A DNA stretch of 64,000 nucleotides from NCBI GenBank assembly GCA_949987695.1, contig OX465288.1:65629159-65693158 (forward strand), read 5' to 3'. The position numbers were made by a program, and so were the translations under genes. This stretch comes from Merzomyia westermanni (taxonomy: Eukaryota > Arthropoda > Insecta > Diptera > Tephritidae). Positions 22,641-33,254 of this stretch are shown piece by piece (within the stretch, counting starts at the first letter, position 1; the number at the start of each line of letters is the position of its first letter). A model generated the notes under the pieces. The model did no database searches, was not told where the DNA came from, and was given only the letters and a program-made list of their open reading frames with translations.

Positions 22641-23191
22641 CCTATGTCAGAATTTCGAGATGAAGAGTAATCTCAAGTACTGTTGTTGTGTGAGAATGGT
22701 ATCCTTCTGTTGCAGATCGATTAGTCCTTCCGCGTTAGCTTTTTCTAAGTGTCCTCGTTATGGGTTAACGAATGAATGAGGGGATGTGCGTGCTGCAGCT
22801 TTGAAGTTTATAGTCGGGTGTAAGTCTGACCTGAAGCTCCCTACCTCGTTAAAATGTCCCTCAATGGGATTCGAAGTGGAATTAGGGAGAATGAGAAGTG
22901 GAATGTCTTCACTGCGTTATAAGAGGCGACTAATATGCACAAAGGTAATGACGTGCAACTCGACGGTTGATCTACGGATATGATGCCTCTCACCTCTCAC
23001 TACTCATCTCTCCTTACTTAGGGGTGACATGACCGAGAAGGTTCCACTGGTCATACCAAATCACTACCACGACAGTCGGGCAGTATCGCAAGGGAGTACC
23101 GGATGCATATCCGGCCAAGGACTGTCAGTTAGACAGCACTCCCCAAAACCCTCGGGGAGTGTTTTTGTCGTAACACAACAACAACAACAAC
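22640..23191 (+). mobile_element. 3' end of an R1-like non-LTR element
   Basis: A 5'-truncated copy consisting of 3' UTR only. It ends in a perfect hairpin (CACTCCCC, AAAACCCTC loop, GGGGAGTG) at about 23138-23162, then GTCGTAACA and a (CAA)n tail at 23173-23191. Related pieces lie at 16845-17005 and 20480-20565. It truncates the BEL-2 integrase. The left limit is approximate and no coding part remains. Confidence 0.65.
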
Positions 23192-23867
23192 AAGTGGGTC
23201 TTAAAACATTCGATCACTGCTTCCCATAATCGGCCAATTTGAGGAGCGCCTGCTTGTATGAAATGCCACGTCAGGGTTTGGTGGCTGTATTTAGATAGGA
23301 TTGGGTTTCTAGCGTCCGCTAAAAAGGCTTTGAGCTCTGAACGAAGAGCACTGGATGTTCCGATAAAGTTAGTTTCGTTCTCGCAGTAGATGTTCTTAGG
23401 GCATCCTCCTGTAGCGACAAACTTATCGAAAGCTGCAAGGAAAGAGGCAGTACTCAGGTCAGTAGTGGCCTCCAAGTGGATGGCCTTGGTAGTAAAACAA
23501 AGAAAGAGGCAAATGTAGCTTTTTGAAAGTTGGGTTTGGGACCGCTTCCGGTAGATAGTGCATACCTTGCAATCGGGATCCAGAACTGCGTGCGTAGGAG
23601 ACGCAACATGACCTAGTTTACCGTGAAGGGATATGTTATGGATGAACAGGATGAGAAGACACGTCAAACGACAGTTGTAAGGGAGAATAATTGGAGGACG
23701 TTAGTGTTATGGCTGTCGGCGAAGTGGTTGAGACGAAGGACTTCGCTGTTTGTCCCAATGTCTCTGTTGATAGATTTCGATAAGAAGACGAATTGTAGCC
23801 TGAATGAATCCACTTTGAAAGAATATTTTGTTTTGGGATTAATTCTTTGAGAGAACCGCAAAATGTA
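23192..23867 (-). pseudogene. BEL-2 integrase and spacer, right of split
   Basis: 23882-23664 is the spacer before integrase. 23667-23125 is the integrase core in another frame: TTKAIHLEATTDLSTASFLAAF, then IYCENETNFIG in the place of the usual DNGTNF box, and a LWEAVIECFKTH block with the catalytic Glu. The second-box Asp is changed, so it is inactive. The C-terminal end is cut at 23191 by the R1-like element. The upstream part of the same gene lies at 33255-34370, on the other side of the errantivirus-like insertion. Confidence 0.8.
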
Positions 23868-24254
23868 ACTTAACGAGTCCACATATGTGGGCTCTAAAAG
23901 ATTAAAGTTGGGGGCCGCCCTGCGGCCCCATGCATTCCTATGGAAAAATAAAAGAAAGCTAAATGCGGTTAATAAGTATATTTACCATTGACGGTTCGAT
24001 CAAAAGTGAAGTTACAATTTTACTTAAGCCTACCACTTAGCTTCTAAACAGTTTGACTTAACTTATTAATTGCTGACGCTGCGCTTCCCATGATTTGTAT
24101 TTTGGTTTATGCAACCAATTCAAATCGCTGCCTTATAGCCAAATTGTTTTGCATGCGTTGCAGATCAAGTTACCTGCATTGGCTATGCGCGTGTTGTGGG
24201 AAGTGCGGTGTCAGCAAATTCGCACCATTAGGTGTGTTTGCCCTCTTGTTAACT
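23868..24254 (-). repeat. Errantivirus-like 3' LTR
   Basis: 387 bp, nearly identical to 32865-33250; on the minus strand it begins AGTTAAC and ends GTTAAGT. I saw only a handful of differences between the two copies, such as CCGCCCTGCGG against CCGCCTTGCGG and a 1-base indel near 24133. Confidence 0.9.
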
Positions 24255-24265
24255 ACCCCCTTTTA
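24255..24265 (-). promoter_or_regulatory. Polypurine tract
   Basis: On the minus strand AAAAGGGGGT directly precedes the LTR start AGTTAAC. This is the expected plus-strand priming site for this element. Confidence 0.8.
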
Positions 24266-24345
24266 AACATCTGCGTCCCGCTGATGACATGGTTCTCGAA
24301 GTTTATCGCTGGCATGGGTCCGTTTTTGTTAGTTTCTTCCAGATA

Positions 24346-25320
24346 ACGAGGTGTGTTCAAAAAGTATCGCGAATTTTGAATTTTCGCTGGTTACGTATAT
24401 TCGAATTTCGAATTTTTTGTGGCGTTATGTTGGTACTCATGTCTCTCACTTATGCCGACAAGCTCGGCCATTTTGAATGTTCAGTTAATTGTTGACAGCT
24501 GCTTTGCTTGCACGTGTTTTGGATCGTCTTCGATTTTTACGCGAAATTCGTACCAAAATTGCTCAATTGTGACCAAAAACAGCATCGCATGAACATTGCT
24601 AATGAGATGTTAAACTCTGTCCGCGACGACCCAAATTTGCTCCAGAGGGTCATAACTGGTGACGAATCGTGGGTTTATGGTTATGACGTGGAAACCAAAG
24701 CTCAATCATCTCAATGGAAGCTGCCGCACGAACCAAGACCGAAAAAAGCGCGCCAAGTTCGGTCGAATGTGAAAGTTTTGCTAACAGTTTTCTTCGATTG
24801 CAGGGGCGTGGGCATGCATCATGAGTTCTTGCCACAGGGAAGAACGGTCAATAAGGAATATTACCTGCAAGTTATGTGCAATTTGCGCGAAGCAATCCGC
24901 CAGAAACGCCCGGATTTGTGGAAGAACAAAAATTGGCTTTTGCACCACGATAACGCCCCTGCTCACGCATCGTTGCTTGTGAGCGACTTTTTGGCCAAAA
25001 ACAACACACTAATGATGCCGCAGCCACCGTATTCCCCAGATCTGGCCCCCTGTGACTTTCTCTTGTTCCCTAAACTGAAGAGGCCCATGAAAGGACGACG
25101 TTACGCTTCTCTTGACGAGATAAAGACGGCATCGAAGGAGGAGATGAACAAGATACAAAAAAATGATTTTTTGAAGTGCTTCGAAGATTGGAAAAACCGT
25201 TGGCACAAGTGTATAATATCTCATGGGGATTACTTTGAAGGGGACAAAATAGATATTCATGAATAAATAAATAATTTTTGAAAAAACACAAAATTCGAGA
25301 TACTTTTTAAACACACCTCG
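24346..25320 (+). mobile_element. Mariner element in the env region
   Basis: 975 bp, with inverted ends ACGAGGTGTGTTYAAAAAGT and its complement, and TA at each side (24344-24345; 25321-25322). It is shorter than full-length mariners (about 1.25-1.3 kb) through loss of 5' coding sequence. It separates the env transmembrane segment from the end of env. Confidence 0.9.
24508..25266 (+). CDS. Mariner transposase, N-terminally truncated (DD34D)
   Basis: A 252-codon frame against about 345 in full-length relatives. The catalytic triad is present: TGDESWVYGYD, LLHHDNAPAHA and YSPDLAPCDFLLFPKLKRP, with 34 residues between the second and third Asp, the classic mariner DD34D spacing. The C-terminal RWHKCIISHGDYFEGDKI block is also intact. 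The N-terminal helix-turn-helix DNA-binding region is missing, and the first residues look like out-of-frame filler. It could keep a folded catalytic core but should not bind the ends. It is probably a recent, internally deleted copy. Confidence 0.88.
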   Translation: MHVFWIVFDFYAKFVPKLLNCDQKQHRMNIANEMLNSVRDDPNLLQRVITGDESWVYGYDVETKAQSSQWKLPHEPRPKKARQVRSNVKVLLTVFFDCRGVGMHHEFLPQGRTVNKEYYLQVMCNLREAIRQKRPDLWKNKNWLLHHDNAPAHASLLVSDFLAKNNTLMMPQPPYSPDLAPCDFLLFPKLKRPMKGRRYASLDEIKTASKEEMNKIQKNDFLKCFEDWKNRWHKCIISHGDYFEGDKIDIHE

Positions 25321-26720
25321 TATGTAACATACGACCGCTAATATTGCCAGGCCAATAGTGTCGGCGATTAGAGATAATGAAAATTGTTGCCCAATTGACT
25401 TAATTGGTAAATATTTTCTATGCTGAGCCCGTGGATGTAGTCCAAGTTCAGTTGTAAGCCCTCGTTTGTAACGTTTGTCAGAACTGGTGGTAAGGCCTGC
25501 ACTGTGAGTACTGATCTGCTGGTGAAGGACTGATTTCCCACCGTGACTGTTTCGTTGCTTAGTAAGATGACATATGTTCCATTGAGGTATGTTGAGTAGT
25601 TTTTCCCCCGCAATGTTCCTTCGAAATTGGTAGTAAATATTGTCGCATCGGCGATCATTTCAACGATTATGTTGTTGTCTTGTTCAAAGTGACATCTGGC
25701 ATTGCCGCCTTTCACTAGCCTAGCTAGGCATCCGTCTTCGGGAAGTTTAATTAACGATTTTGGGGAGCAGATTGTCGTATTGCTAATTGAAGGACAGTCC
25801 TCCCTTAGTCCGAATGTTTCTTCTTCGCTTACTAGCATCTTTTTGTAACTAAGGTCGACGTGCTGCCCCTGTATGATAGCGGCGCGTGTTATTAAAAGTC
25901 TATAGCCGTCTTGTTTAACTTTTGGCATTGACTGTACGTATAAAAGGAGACTACCGTTCGAATATACGGATGCGGATCCATATTCTATAGCTTCGATGGT
26001 GTTTTGGTATGGTAGCGAATCTTCCTCTACTAATAGATTTTGGATTTCGTCGCGGTCAAGAAGATTTGTGTTTATGATCCCGGATTTTGCCATTTGACAG
26101 GCTTGAACTATTTCTGATACCTGCTCCTTCAAAATTAGGACTTTTCCCAACTCCAGCAGCTCTAAACTGTCCTCGCTAATATTTTTAGCTGTATCGTTGA
26201 TATGTAGCATCATTTAGTTTGCTTTTTCGATCGCCTCTCGCGTAATGTTGAAAAGCTTTTCATTGATGCGATACTGGTGGTTGTTGTTTACCACAACGTC
26301 GTTCATGCTTCGAAGGATATAATCCCAATCTGCTGCATCTGGAGACCCAGCGATCCACTTCCATGCAGAACCAATCCAGTCGATAGAACGTGTTCTTCGT
26401 GACTTGCTTATTTGGAGTTCGTCGAGTCGAAGCTTAGTTTGGTTTAGGTGAAATTGCAGTACAGTACGCACAGCTTCGCTTTTGATATCGTGCTGTGTTG
26501 ACTCGGTCAATTTCTCTAATGCCTTGTTAAAATATGTTAGGTCGACCACATGGACTAGACTGAAGTGTCCGTTCAGGATCCAGCCACGACCATGTTCAAT
26601 TGTAACCAAAGGGGAGTCATAGTTGTAAATGTTTAGGCCGCAAGCGCCAGTTATTAAGAGTAAACTGAATCTGATCGTGATTAGAAAAATAAAAGAAATG
26701 TTTCTTAGATTAGCGTTAGT
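25321..26720 (-). pseudogene. Errantivirus-like env, interrupted
   Basis: An envelope glycoprotein of the insect errantivirus type, related to baculovirus F proteins. It would sit in the membrane and mediate fusion. A hydrophobic signal-like segment (about 26640-26715) is in frame but has no ATG after the preceding stop, which fits expression from a spliced RNA. A furin-type RRTR site with the fusion-peptide-like region follows near 26400. The frame then meets one in-frame stop at 26214-26216 and continues to 25368. The transmembrane-like segment at about 25325-25370 is in another frame, and the tail beyond is split off by the mariner. The gene is therefore broken at least three times. Confidence 0.8.
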
Positions 26721-26829
26721 GTTTTATAAGGTTAGCGTTTTTTACTTATCCGCAGGGACGGCGCAAAATTTAATGAAATTGAAAAACACATATGGAAAAT
26801 ATTTAGTTATTATTTTCTTAAATCGTGTT

Positions 26830-27610
26830 TAGAACTCATTTCAGGTATATCTGTAAATATTTTATTTATGGAGAAGAAACTTGAATCGATTTTTCCAAAG
26901 TTTTGAAAATTGTTTGAAAGTTATTACGTGAGGAAAAATAACAACCAATTTATTTTCCTTGGTTCTTTTTTGTTTAGTATTATTTTTTGTTTAATTCTTT
27001 GGAGTCATGCTCCTATTTTTCTGTGTATAGGTATAGCTAATTTTCTATTGCCGTCCCCGATTGCATAAGTCTAGTAATTAATAAATCCGCATAGGATTTT
27101 CTATTTGTATTTTTTTGTATTCATTTTTATCCTTTTTCGATATATTTGAATTTTTTCTTTTTTAATTTTTTTTTTGTATTCAGTTGGGCTAGATTTGCCT
27201 CTTACAAAGTGACTGAAGGATTTTCTATTTGTGTCCTTTTTTTTATACTTTTTCTATGTATATTTTTTATGGAGTTGGGCTAGATTTGCTTCTTTCAAAG
27301 TGTCTGTGCCTTTTTAAAAAATTTTGCAAGGGGCAATACGTGCCTCTTTTTATAAGGGTTCCTTTACCCTGCTGGAAGCTTTTAGTTTGCCAATTACTGC
27401 TTTTTGTTTCGACTGTGCTACATTACTTTATTACTTTTTTTTTTTTTTTTTTGTCTTTTTTAACTCTTTTTATTTTTTTCCTTTTTACTATTGGGAAGCA
27501 GTTTTAATTTGTGTCTTATGAATTTTCCTGCCAATGTCTGTGACCAAGGTTACCCTGTTATCTTTGCCAACAATTTCCTTTTTGTAAAGTGCTTTCTGTT
27601 TCGCTTTTAT
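26830..27610. other. T-rich spacer between pol and env
   Basis: Long T-rich tracts with an imperfect duplication (GTTGGGCTAGATTTGC at about 27184 and 27276). No gene. An env splice acceptor is expected near 26720 on the minus strand, where CTAATCTAAG precedes the signal-like segment. Confidence 0.45.
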
Positions 27611-27620
27611 CTGCTTATCC

Positions 27621-28665
27621 CTAACGTAAATCTCCTCGCCAGCCCTTAATTTTTTTTGGGTTTTTTCGTTTTTTATCTAGCCGAAGGTTTCTTAGTTCTT
27701 GGTTTCTCCTGATTTGTTCCTTTATCTCCTTGTGAACCCTACTTTTGAAGTCAGTCAATCCCTGGTAATTAATTCTTTCGGTTCTATTTAAAAATATATC
27801 GCTAGGTTTTCTTTTTGTTATGGAATGTACTGTTGAGTTGTAACGATCGACTGCGATGTACACCAATTCCTTTGGCCTTACGTTGTTTATCTCTTTGCTA
27901 AGGCATCGATAAATTTCAATAATGGTAGAGTGGAATCTTTCGACCTGTTACTATCATTTTTGGGGTTGTAAAATAGTGAATTAGTTTGGCCATCTTGGCA
28001 CGAAGGGTGGTGGACGATCGATTTTTAATGTGAAAAAGTTTCGCGAATTTGGAAAATGTATCTATGCTGGATAAAAATTTCTCTCCTTGAATCTCAAAGA
28101 TGTCCACATGGATTATTTCGCAAGGGTAATTCGGGACGGGAGTGTCCTTTATTGGTGGTACTGGAGGATGCCTATCGTATTTGTTTGTAAGGCAGGTTTG
28201 GCAGATGGATGCGAATTTCCTTATTCGGCTTGACATTTTAGGAAAATAGTATTTTTCTAAGATTTGCTCTCTGTTTTCCCTCGAGTTCCTATCTTCGTTG
28301 GCGACATCTTCGACCACCCTCTGTGTTATCCTGATCTTATACAAAAGAAAATTTTCTAAATAAACTTCTTGTAGAAGTCGTAAATAGTTTTCAGGAATTT
28401 TTATTCTGTTCATAAGTGACGGACTTAGGCCTTCTTTTAGAGACTCGGTTAAGTTCGATTTCTCGATAGTAGCATAGTGACGAGTGAAACCTGGATGCGG
28501 ATTCTCCACGCACGGCATTGCATTACCTTCCCTGAAAATAATTTGGTTTCGAAAAACGTTTATAGGGCTTTCTACATGGGGAATAAGATCCGATGCATCC
28601 TGATCCGCACTGTGAACCGTCCCCTCTTCGCTTTCAGCTTCTGCTGATGACTCATTAGGTTCCAA
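27621..28665 (-). pseudogene. Errantivirus-like integrase
   Basis: 28665-27916 holds the zinc domain (CQTCLTNKYDRHPP) and the start of the catalytic core (CEIIHVDIFEIQGEKFLSSI, with the first Asp). 27866-27621 holds the C-terminal region with the gypsy-type phrase STVHSITKRKPSDIF. The stretch between, with the second Asp and the Glu, is shortened and frame-shifted (27860-27960). It would insert element DNA, with a 4-bp duplication as seen here. This copy looks inactive. Confidence 0.8.
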
Positions 28666-28673
28666 CGATGCTG

Positions 28674-30053
28674 TTAAATGATTTGCCTGGCTGGAATTCT
28701 GGAGAGAGCGTCTGCCACAACATTTGATTTACCAGGAGTGTAAATCAATTCGTGGTTATACTCTTCTATTCTAGCCTTCCACCTCTTCAACTTTGCGTTA
28801 TAGTTCCTACTTCCCAATGCGAAAGTGAGAGGTTGGGGGTCTGTGAAGATCTTAATTTTTTTCGCCCCATAGAGGTAAGACCTCAAGTTATCCAGAGCCC
28901 AAGCTATAGCCAACATTTCTTTCTCGTTTGTGGCATAATTTTCCTCTGTTTTAGTTAAGGATCTTGAGATGTAGGCGATGGGCCGATCCCTTCCGGGTTC
29001 TCCCTGGGACAGTATAGACAATGGCATAGTTTGACGCATCTGTAGTAAGGTTAAATGGTTTTTCGAAATCAGGGAATGCTAGGATGTCTGAGGAGACGAG
29101 TAATTTTTTCAAATTATCGAAGGCTTGGAGTGCTTCAGAGTTTAACCTAATACGTATTTTTCTCGATTGATTTGCCTTGACTTGAGCGTTTTCTCCCCGC
29201 GTGAGATTGGTTAAAGGCTTTGCAACCTTCGCGTAGTCTCGAATAAAATTTCGGTAATATGAGATCATTCCTAAGAAACTTTTCAGTTCCTTAAGTGTGT
29301 TAGGAGGTGAAAGGTTCTCAATAGCTTAAACCTTCGAAGGATCTGGTTTCATCCCGTTAGACGCGATTACGTACCCCAGGAATTCTACCTCTGTTCTCAT
29401 AAATTTGGTATTTTCCAAATTAACCCTTAAATTCCCATCAGCGAGCCTTTCGAATACTATTTCCATATTTTTTAGGTGTTCGTCGACATCTTTCCCAAAG
29501 ACAATAATATCGTCGATGTATACGTAACATATCCTCCCAATATATTCTTTTAAAACATCATCGATCATCCGTTGAAATATTGCAGGTGCATTTTTCAGTC
29601 CAAAGGGTAATCGAAGGAATTCATATCACCATTCATGGTTGAGAACGCTGTTTTGGGTTTATCTGCCTCCTTCACAGCAATCTGGTGAAAGCCTGAGGTG
29701 AGGTCAATTGTTGTGAAGTATTTGGCATTGCCTAGACTGGCCAAAGTTGCGTTTATGTAGGGAATGTGATAAGCATCTGACACTGTAACTGAATTCAAAC
29801 GTTTGAAATCTACTACCATTCTATATTGTTTCTCACCAGACGGCTTGGGTTTTTTTGGGACTACCCAAATAGGAGAATTATAGGGGCTTTTAGATGGTCG
29901 AATAATGCCTTCCTCAAGCAATTCCGTAATCTGTTTATTTACCTCTTCCCTCATGTTCACAGGATATGGATAGCTTTTTGTATATATGGGTTCGTCAGTA
30001 GTGGTCTTTATTTCAGCCCGAACGGAGGTTTTTATGTTGGATTTAATATTCAA
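28674..30053 (-). pseudogene. Errantivirus-like RT and RNase H
   Basis: 30053-29595 has the RT fingers and palm start (SPYNSPIWVVPKK, RMVVDFKRLN, TTIDLTSGFHQI). 29568-29326 has the catalytic YIDD box and LEFLGY-like segment. 29268-28951 is the connection domain (YYRNFIRDYAKVAKPLT; LTTDASNYA, the first RNase H Asp). 29039-28674 continues RNase H (SRSLTKTEENYATNEKEMLAIAWAL; DALSR). It makes element DNA. Three small frame breaks lie at about 29590, 29320 and 29030-28960; otherwise the domains are well preserved. Confidence 0.88.
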
Positions 30054-30186
30054 TGGACCGAATAAATGGGAGAATCGTTCTATCAGAGACTTTAGGACAG
30101 GAAGTACCGCTTGGTGAATTTCGGATGTTTCAGAGAAATTAACGCTTCCGATTTTTTTGTTTCTTAGTGGAATTTTAATGTTAGGC

Positions 30187-30534
30187 TCAATGGTGAGGAG
30201 GTGATTTTTCCTCTATTACAGCGCCAAGTGCCTTCAGCGTATCGTCTCCCATTATTCCGTCAAAGGATTTAAGTCCTGGTAAAGAGTAGAAGGTTGTTTC
30301 GGTATCGTTTCCTATATTGTGGAAAAATTTTCTGCAAATTTTCCTTTTTATTAAAATTGGTCCTGCCGCTGTCTGCACTGAGAAAGGTGGGTCAACTTTT
30401 ATAGAGTGAGGAGCTAGATTAGGCTTGATGAAATTTTTATTAGCTCCTGTGTCTATGAGAAATTGTAACACAGTATTACTGTTAGTCAGGCACGTAAGGT
30501 AAGGTATGCTGGAGTATGAGGCACCGCCTCTCAT
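30187..30534 (-). pseudogene. Errantivirus-like protease
   Basis: Start of pol, overlapping the end of the gag-type frame by 4 bases (ATG at 30534). The active site is FLIDTGANKNFIKP, with the second loop GIMGDDTLKALGA. It is separated from RT by a stop at 30187. Overlapping gag and pol frames are normal in errantiviruses. Confidence 0.8.
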
Positions 30535-31780
30535 ATGAAATAGGCTGGAGGCCCGGTCGTCAAAAAATTTACTTCCTGTGCCTCGTGCTCTCCGGATTCG
30601 AGATAATTCAAGGACTCTTGCTTTTCATAGGTATCGGTTTCCGTATTGTACAATCTTTGCTGTTTTTGGAAGTTTCCTTTTGACGATGTAGGCCCCCTCT
30701 TAAAAGCGTTCGAGCCCGAAGGTCGACTCATGTAATTTACTTGCTTCGTCTGTATACTACTGTCAACTTCCAGTTTTTCCGCGGGTTTAGGGGCAGTTGG
30801 CCTGGCTGTTGTAAGGATTCCTATATCCCGAATTTGAGTTCCTGTTAACCCAGCGGTATTGGTGGCCTCTGCGCACTTTGCAGCAAGTTGTTCGTCGGGA
30901 CGATGACCCTATTCACCGAGTTCGTATGCACTATTGTGTTCCGCAAGGTAAGGTTCTGAATGTCCAGGCAAGCTGAGTATGCCTCTGGCAACGTCTTTGG
31001 TTTCTGTACGATAAGCATGATGAACAGTTCAGGACTTAACCCGCGGATAAATAAGTCTAAAGCTCTATTCCGATAGGTTTCAACAAGGACAGAAACTGTT
31101 TCTTGTGAGTAATCATCGCATTTTATTTTGTTGACTATTAGCGACAGTTGGTGGTTGACGGTTGCGTAGAACCCGTCCAACTTGGAAGTTCCTTGCGCAA
31201 GCCTGTTCAGCTGATGCTCGAGAGTGCGAATGTCCCTCTTATCAGCGTAGTGAAGAGATAACACCCTTTTTATTTCCGCCCAATCGCTTTCAAAAACGTT
31301 ATATGCTACCAAAGCAGCATCAGCTCCACCCCGAATCTTTTGTCTGATATGCTGCAAGATGGCACGATACAGAGGTTTTTCCTTGACTACTTCGTAGTCG
31401 GACAGAATACTCTCAACACTATGAACCCACGAGATGTACTGGGAGGGGCTTCCCTCGAAAACTTGTAGTTCCTTCACACAATCTGGAAGTCTACCAATGT
31501 CCTTCAGGTCCTGTTCCAAAAGTGGTGCTCGCACCACTGCCGGTACTCCTTGAGCCTGCGCCCCAGCGCTAGCCTGCTCTACGCTACCTAACCGTTCTTC
31601 AATTCTGGACATATTTTGGTCTAAGCCTGTTCTGTTTAACTCAATCCTTAATAACCTAGCCTGAAGGGCTGCACCGGTGGTTTCAATACCACTAAGGCGG
31701 GTTTCCATCCTTCTAATCTCTTCAAGAAGAGCGTTGACACCCCCGTTAAGTTCATTCACTTTAGTGGTGAGAGCTTCCAT
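30531..31780 (-). CDS. Errantivirus-like gag
   Basis: The 31780-30845 frame (311 codons) begins with a coiled-coil N-terminus (residues 1-75) and continues as a capsid-like domain (CVKELQVFEGSPSQYISWV; VLVETYRNRALDLFIRGL). The 30731-30531 frame is the charged C-terminal tail, YLESGEHEAQEVNFL, typical of these Gags, which lack zinc knuckles. A frame break lies between about 30845 and 30731. I chose Met 31780 because it opens the coiled coil just downstream of the leader. Confidence 0.8.
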
Positions 31781-31859
31781 TTCTAATGAGTTTATATAAT
31801 ATGATTAGGGACTTGTGAGACAAATTAAAGGGAGAGGCACTTGGTTTTTTTTGCTTCTT

Positions 31860-32030
31860 ATAGCACAGTACGAAACCTTAGTGGCACACAATGGCTCTTA
31901 AATATTTTGTTGCAATTTTTTGGTGTTGGTAGTTTGGCACACAATGGCTCTTTAAATAATTTTTGGTATTGCTAGTTTGGCACACAATAGCTCTTTAAAT
32001 AATTCTTGCAATTTTTGGTATTGCTAGTTT
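31860..32030 (-). repeat. Imperfect tandem repeats in the element leader
   Basis: Three copies of a roughly 55-bp unit built on GGCACACAATGGCTCTTTAAAT (31890, 31937, 31979), directly upstream of gag on the minus strand. Confidence 0.65.
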
Positions 32031-32122
32031 GGTGTTGATAGTTGTTACTGCCCCTTTCTTACGCTTTGACAGTTTCCTGCAAAATAACAAGAAAGGAACT
32101 GTAAGTAAGTTGGTGAAATCTC

Positions 32123-32490
32123 TACCGTGTTCTTATGGTAACGGCGACATGTACCCGGTTGGCGTTTCACAGTACATCGTCTTTAAATTAAAAATTTCGG
32201 TCAGGGAGGGTCGTGTTATCCTTTTTAGTCGTCAACAATCAGATTGAAGGCAACCTACTAAGGCACAGCTTACTCCACAACGTAATCCTGGGCCAGATGC
32301 AATCTCCAATGTGTTCGTATGGGTACACTGGAAGGCAGGTATGGCAATATCCAGTGTGTTCTTATGGGTACCCTGGAGCTATTGCAGGAAATAAATGGCA
32401 GTTTCTAGTGTGTTCTGATGTGTACTCTAGAAACACCATTCTACAGGAAATGTAGCCATCCTCAGTGTGTTCTTATGTGTACCCTGGGGA
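32123..32490 (-). promoter_or_regulatory. Five related hairpins in the errantivirus-like leader
   Basis: Five inverted-repeat units share the loop GTGTTCTTAT (or GTGTTCKTAT) with differing stems: 32123-32140 (TACC/GGTA), 32304-32334 (TCCA/TGGA), 32350-32377 (TCCAG/CTGGA), 32402-32433 (TTTCTAG/CTAGAAA) and 32459-32490 (TCCTCAG/CTGGGGA). They lie between the primer-binding site and gag. A packaging, translation or insulator role is possible; none is shown. Confidence 0.6.
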
Positions 32491-32845
32491 TAGCCAGAAC
32501 AGAAAGGGAGATTATTGCCGCATTCTTAAGGGCACGACAACGAGCACGCTGCGTGCGAACTTTTTTGGTGCATATTGCAAGGCCACAGGATTCGTTAACC
32601 ATAATTTGGCCTTCGGTTTGGTGGGATCTGTCCTAGGAGTATAGGTACACGGACCCACCCAGCCAATGTGATCGTACTAGGACATTCTGCGTTGCGGTTG
32701 CGGAGCGGTAGGAAAAATCACTTTCACTAAACGTTTGACTTTTACTTTATTTTAATTTTTTAAATTTTTTTTTTGCCTGCACTTTTATCACTATGTAAGG
32801 ACCCCTCATTTAAGAGGTCCTTTTTCCAGGAACCCACATCTCAGT

Positions 32846-32865
32846 GGGTCCCTGCTCGGGCGCCA
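32846..32865 (-). promoter_or_regulatory. Primer-binding site, tRNA-Lys type
   Basis: Immediately inside the 5' LTR, the minus strand reads TGGCGCCCGAGCAGGGACCC, matching the 3' end of a tRNA-Lys. Confidence 0.8.
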
Positions 32866-33250
32866 CTTAACGAGTCCACATATGTGGGCTCTAAAAGATT
32901 AAAGTTGGGGGCCGCCTTGCGGCCCCATGCATTCCTATGGAAAAATAAAAGAAAGCTAAATGCGGTTAATAAGTATATTTACCATTGACGGTTCGATCAA
33001 AAGTGAAGTTACAATTTTACTTAAGCCTACCACTTAGCTTCTAAACAGTTTGACTTAACTTATTAATTGCTGACGCTGCGCTTCCCATGATTTGTATTTT
33101 GGTTTATGCAACCAATTCATATCGCTGCCTATAGCCAAATTGTTTTGCATGCGTTGCAGATCAAGTTACCTGCATTGGCTATGCGCGTGTTGTGGGAAGT
33201 GCGGTGTCAGCAAATTCGCACCATTAGGTGTGTTTGCCCTCCTGTTAACT
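32865..33250 (-). repeat. Errantivirus-like 5' LTR
   Basis: 386 bp, nearly identical to 23868-24254. It is followed on the outside by the target duplication TGTA (33251-33254). Confidence 0.9.
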
Positions 33251-33254
33251 TGTA

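Larger units (their letters stand above)
23868..33250 (-). mobile_element. Errantivirus-like Ty3/gypsy element with env
   Basis: A minus-strand LTR element of about 9.4 kb with two near-identical 386-387-bp LTRs, a tRNA-Lys-type primer-binding site, a polypurine tract, and gag, pol and env. It is flanked by TGTA on both sides (23864-23867 and 33251-33254). It lies inside BEL-2, whose reading frame is continuous in sense across the insertion site. Damaged gag/pol joints, an env stop and a mariner insertion show it is not intact, though the LTRs look young. Confidence 0.92.

Noticed and set aside
23868..33250. Segmental duplication as explanation of the 387-bp direct repeats
   Set aside because: The TGTA duplications, primer-binding site, polypurine tract and gag-pol-env between them show they are LTRs.
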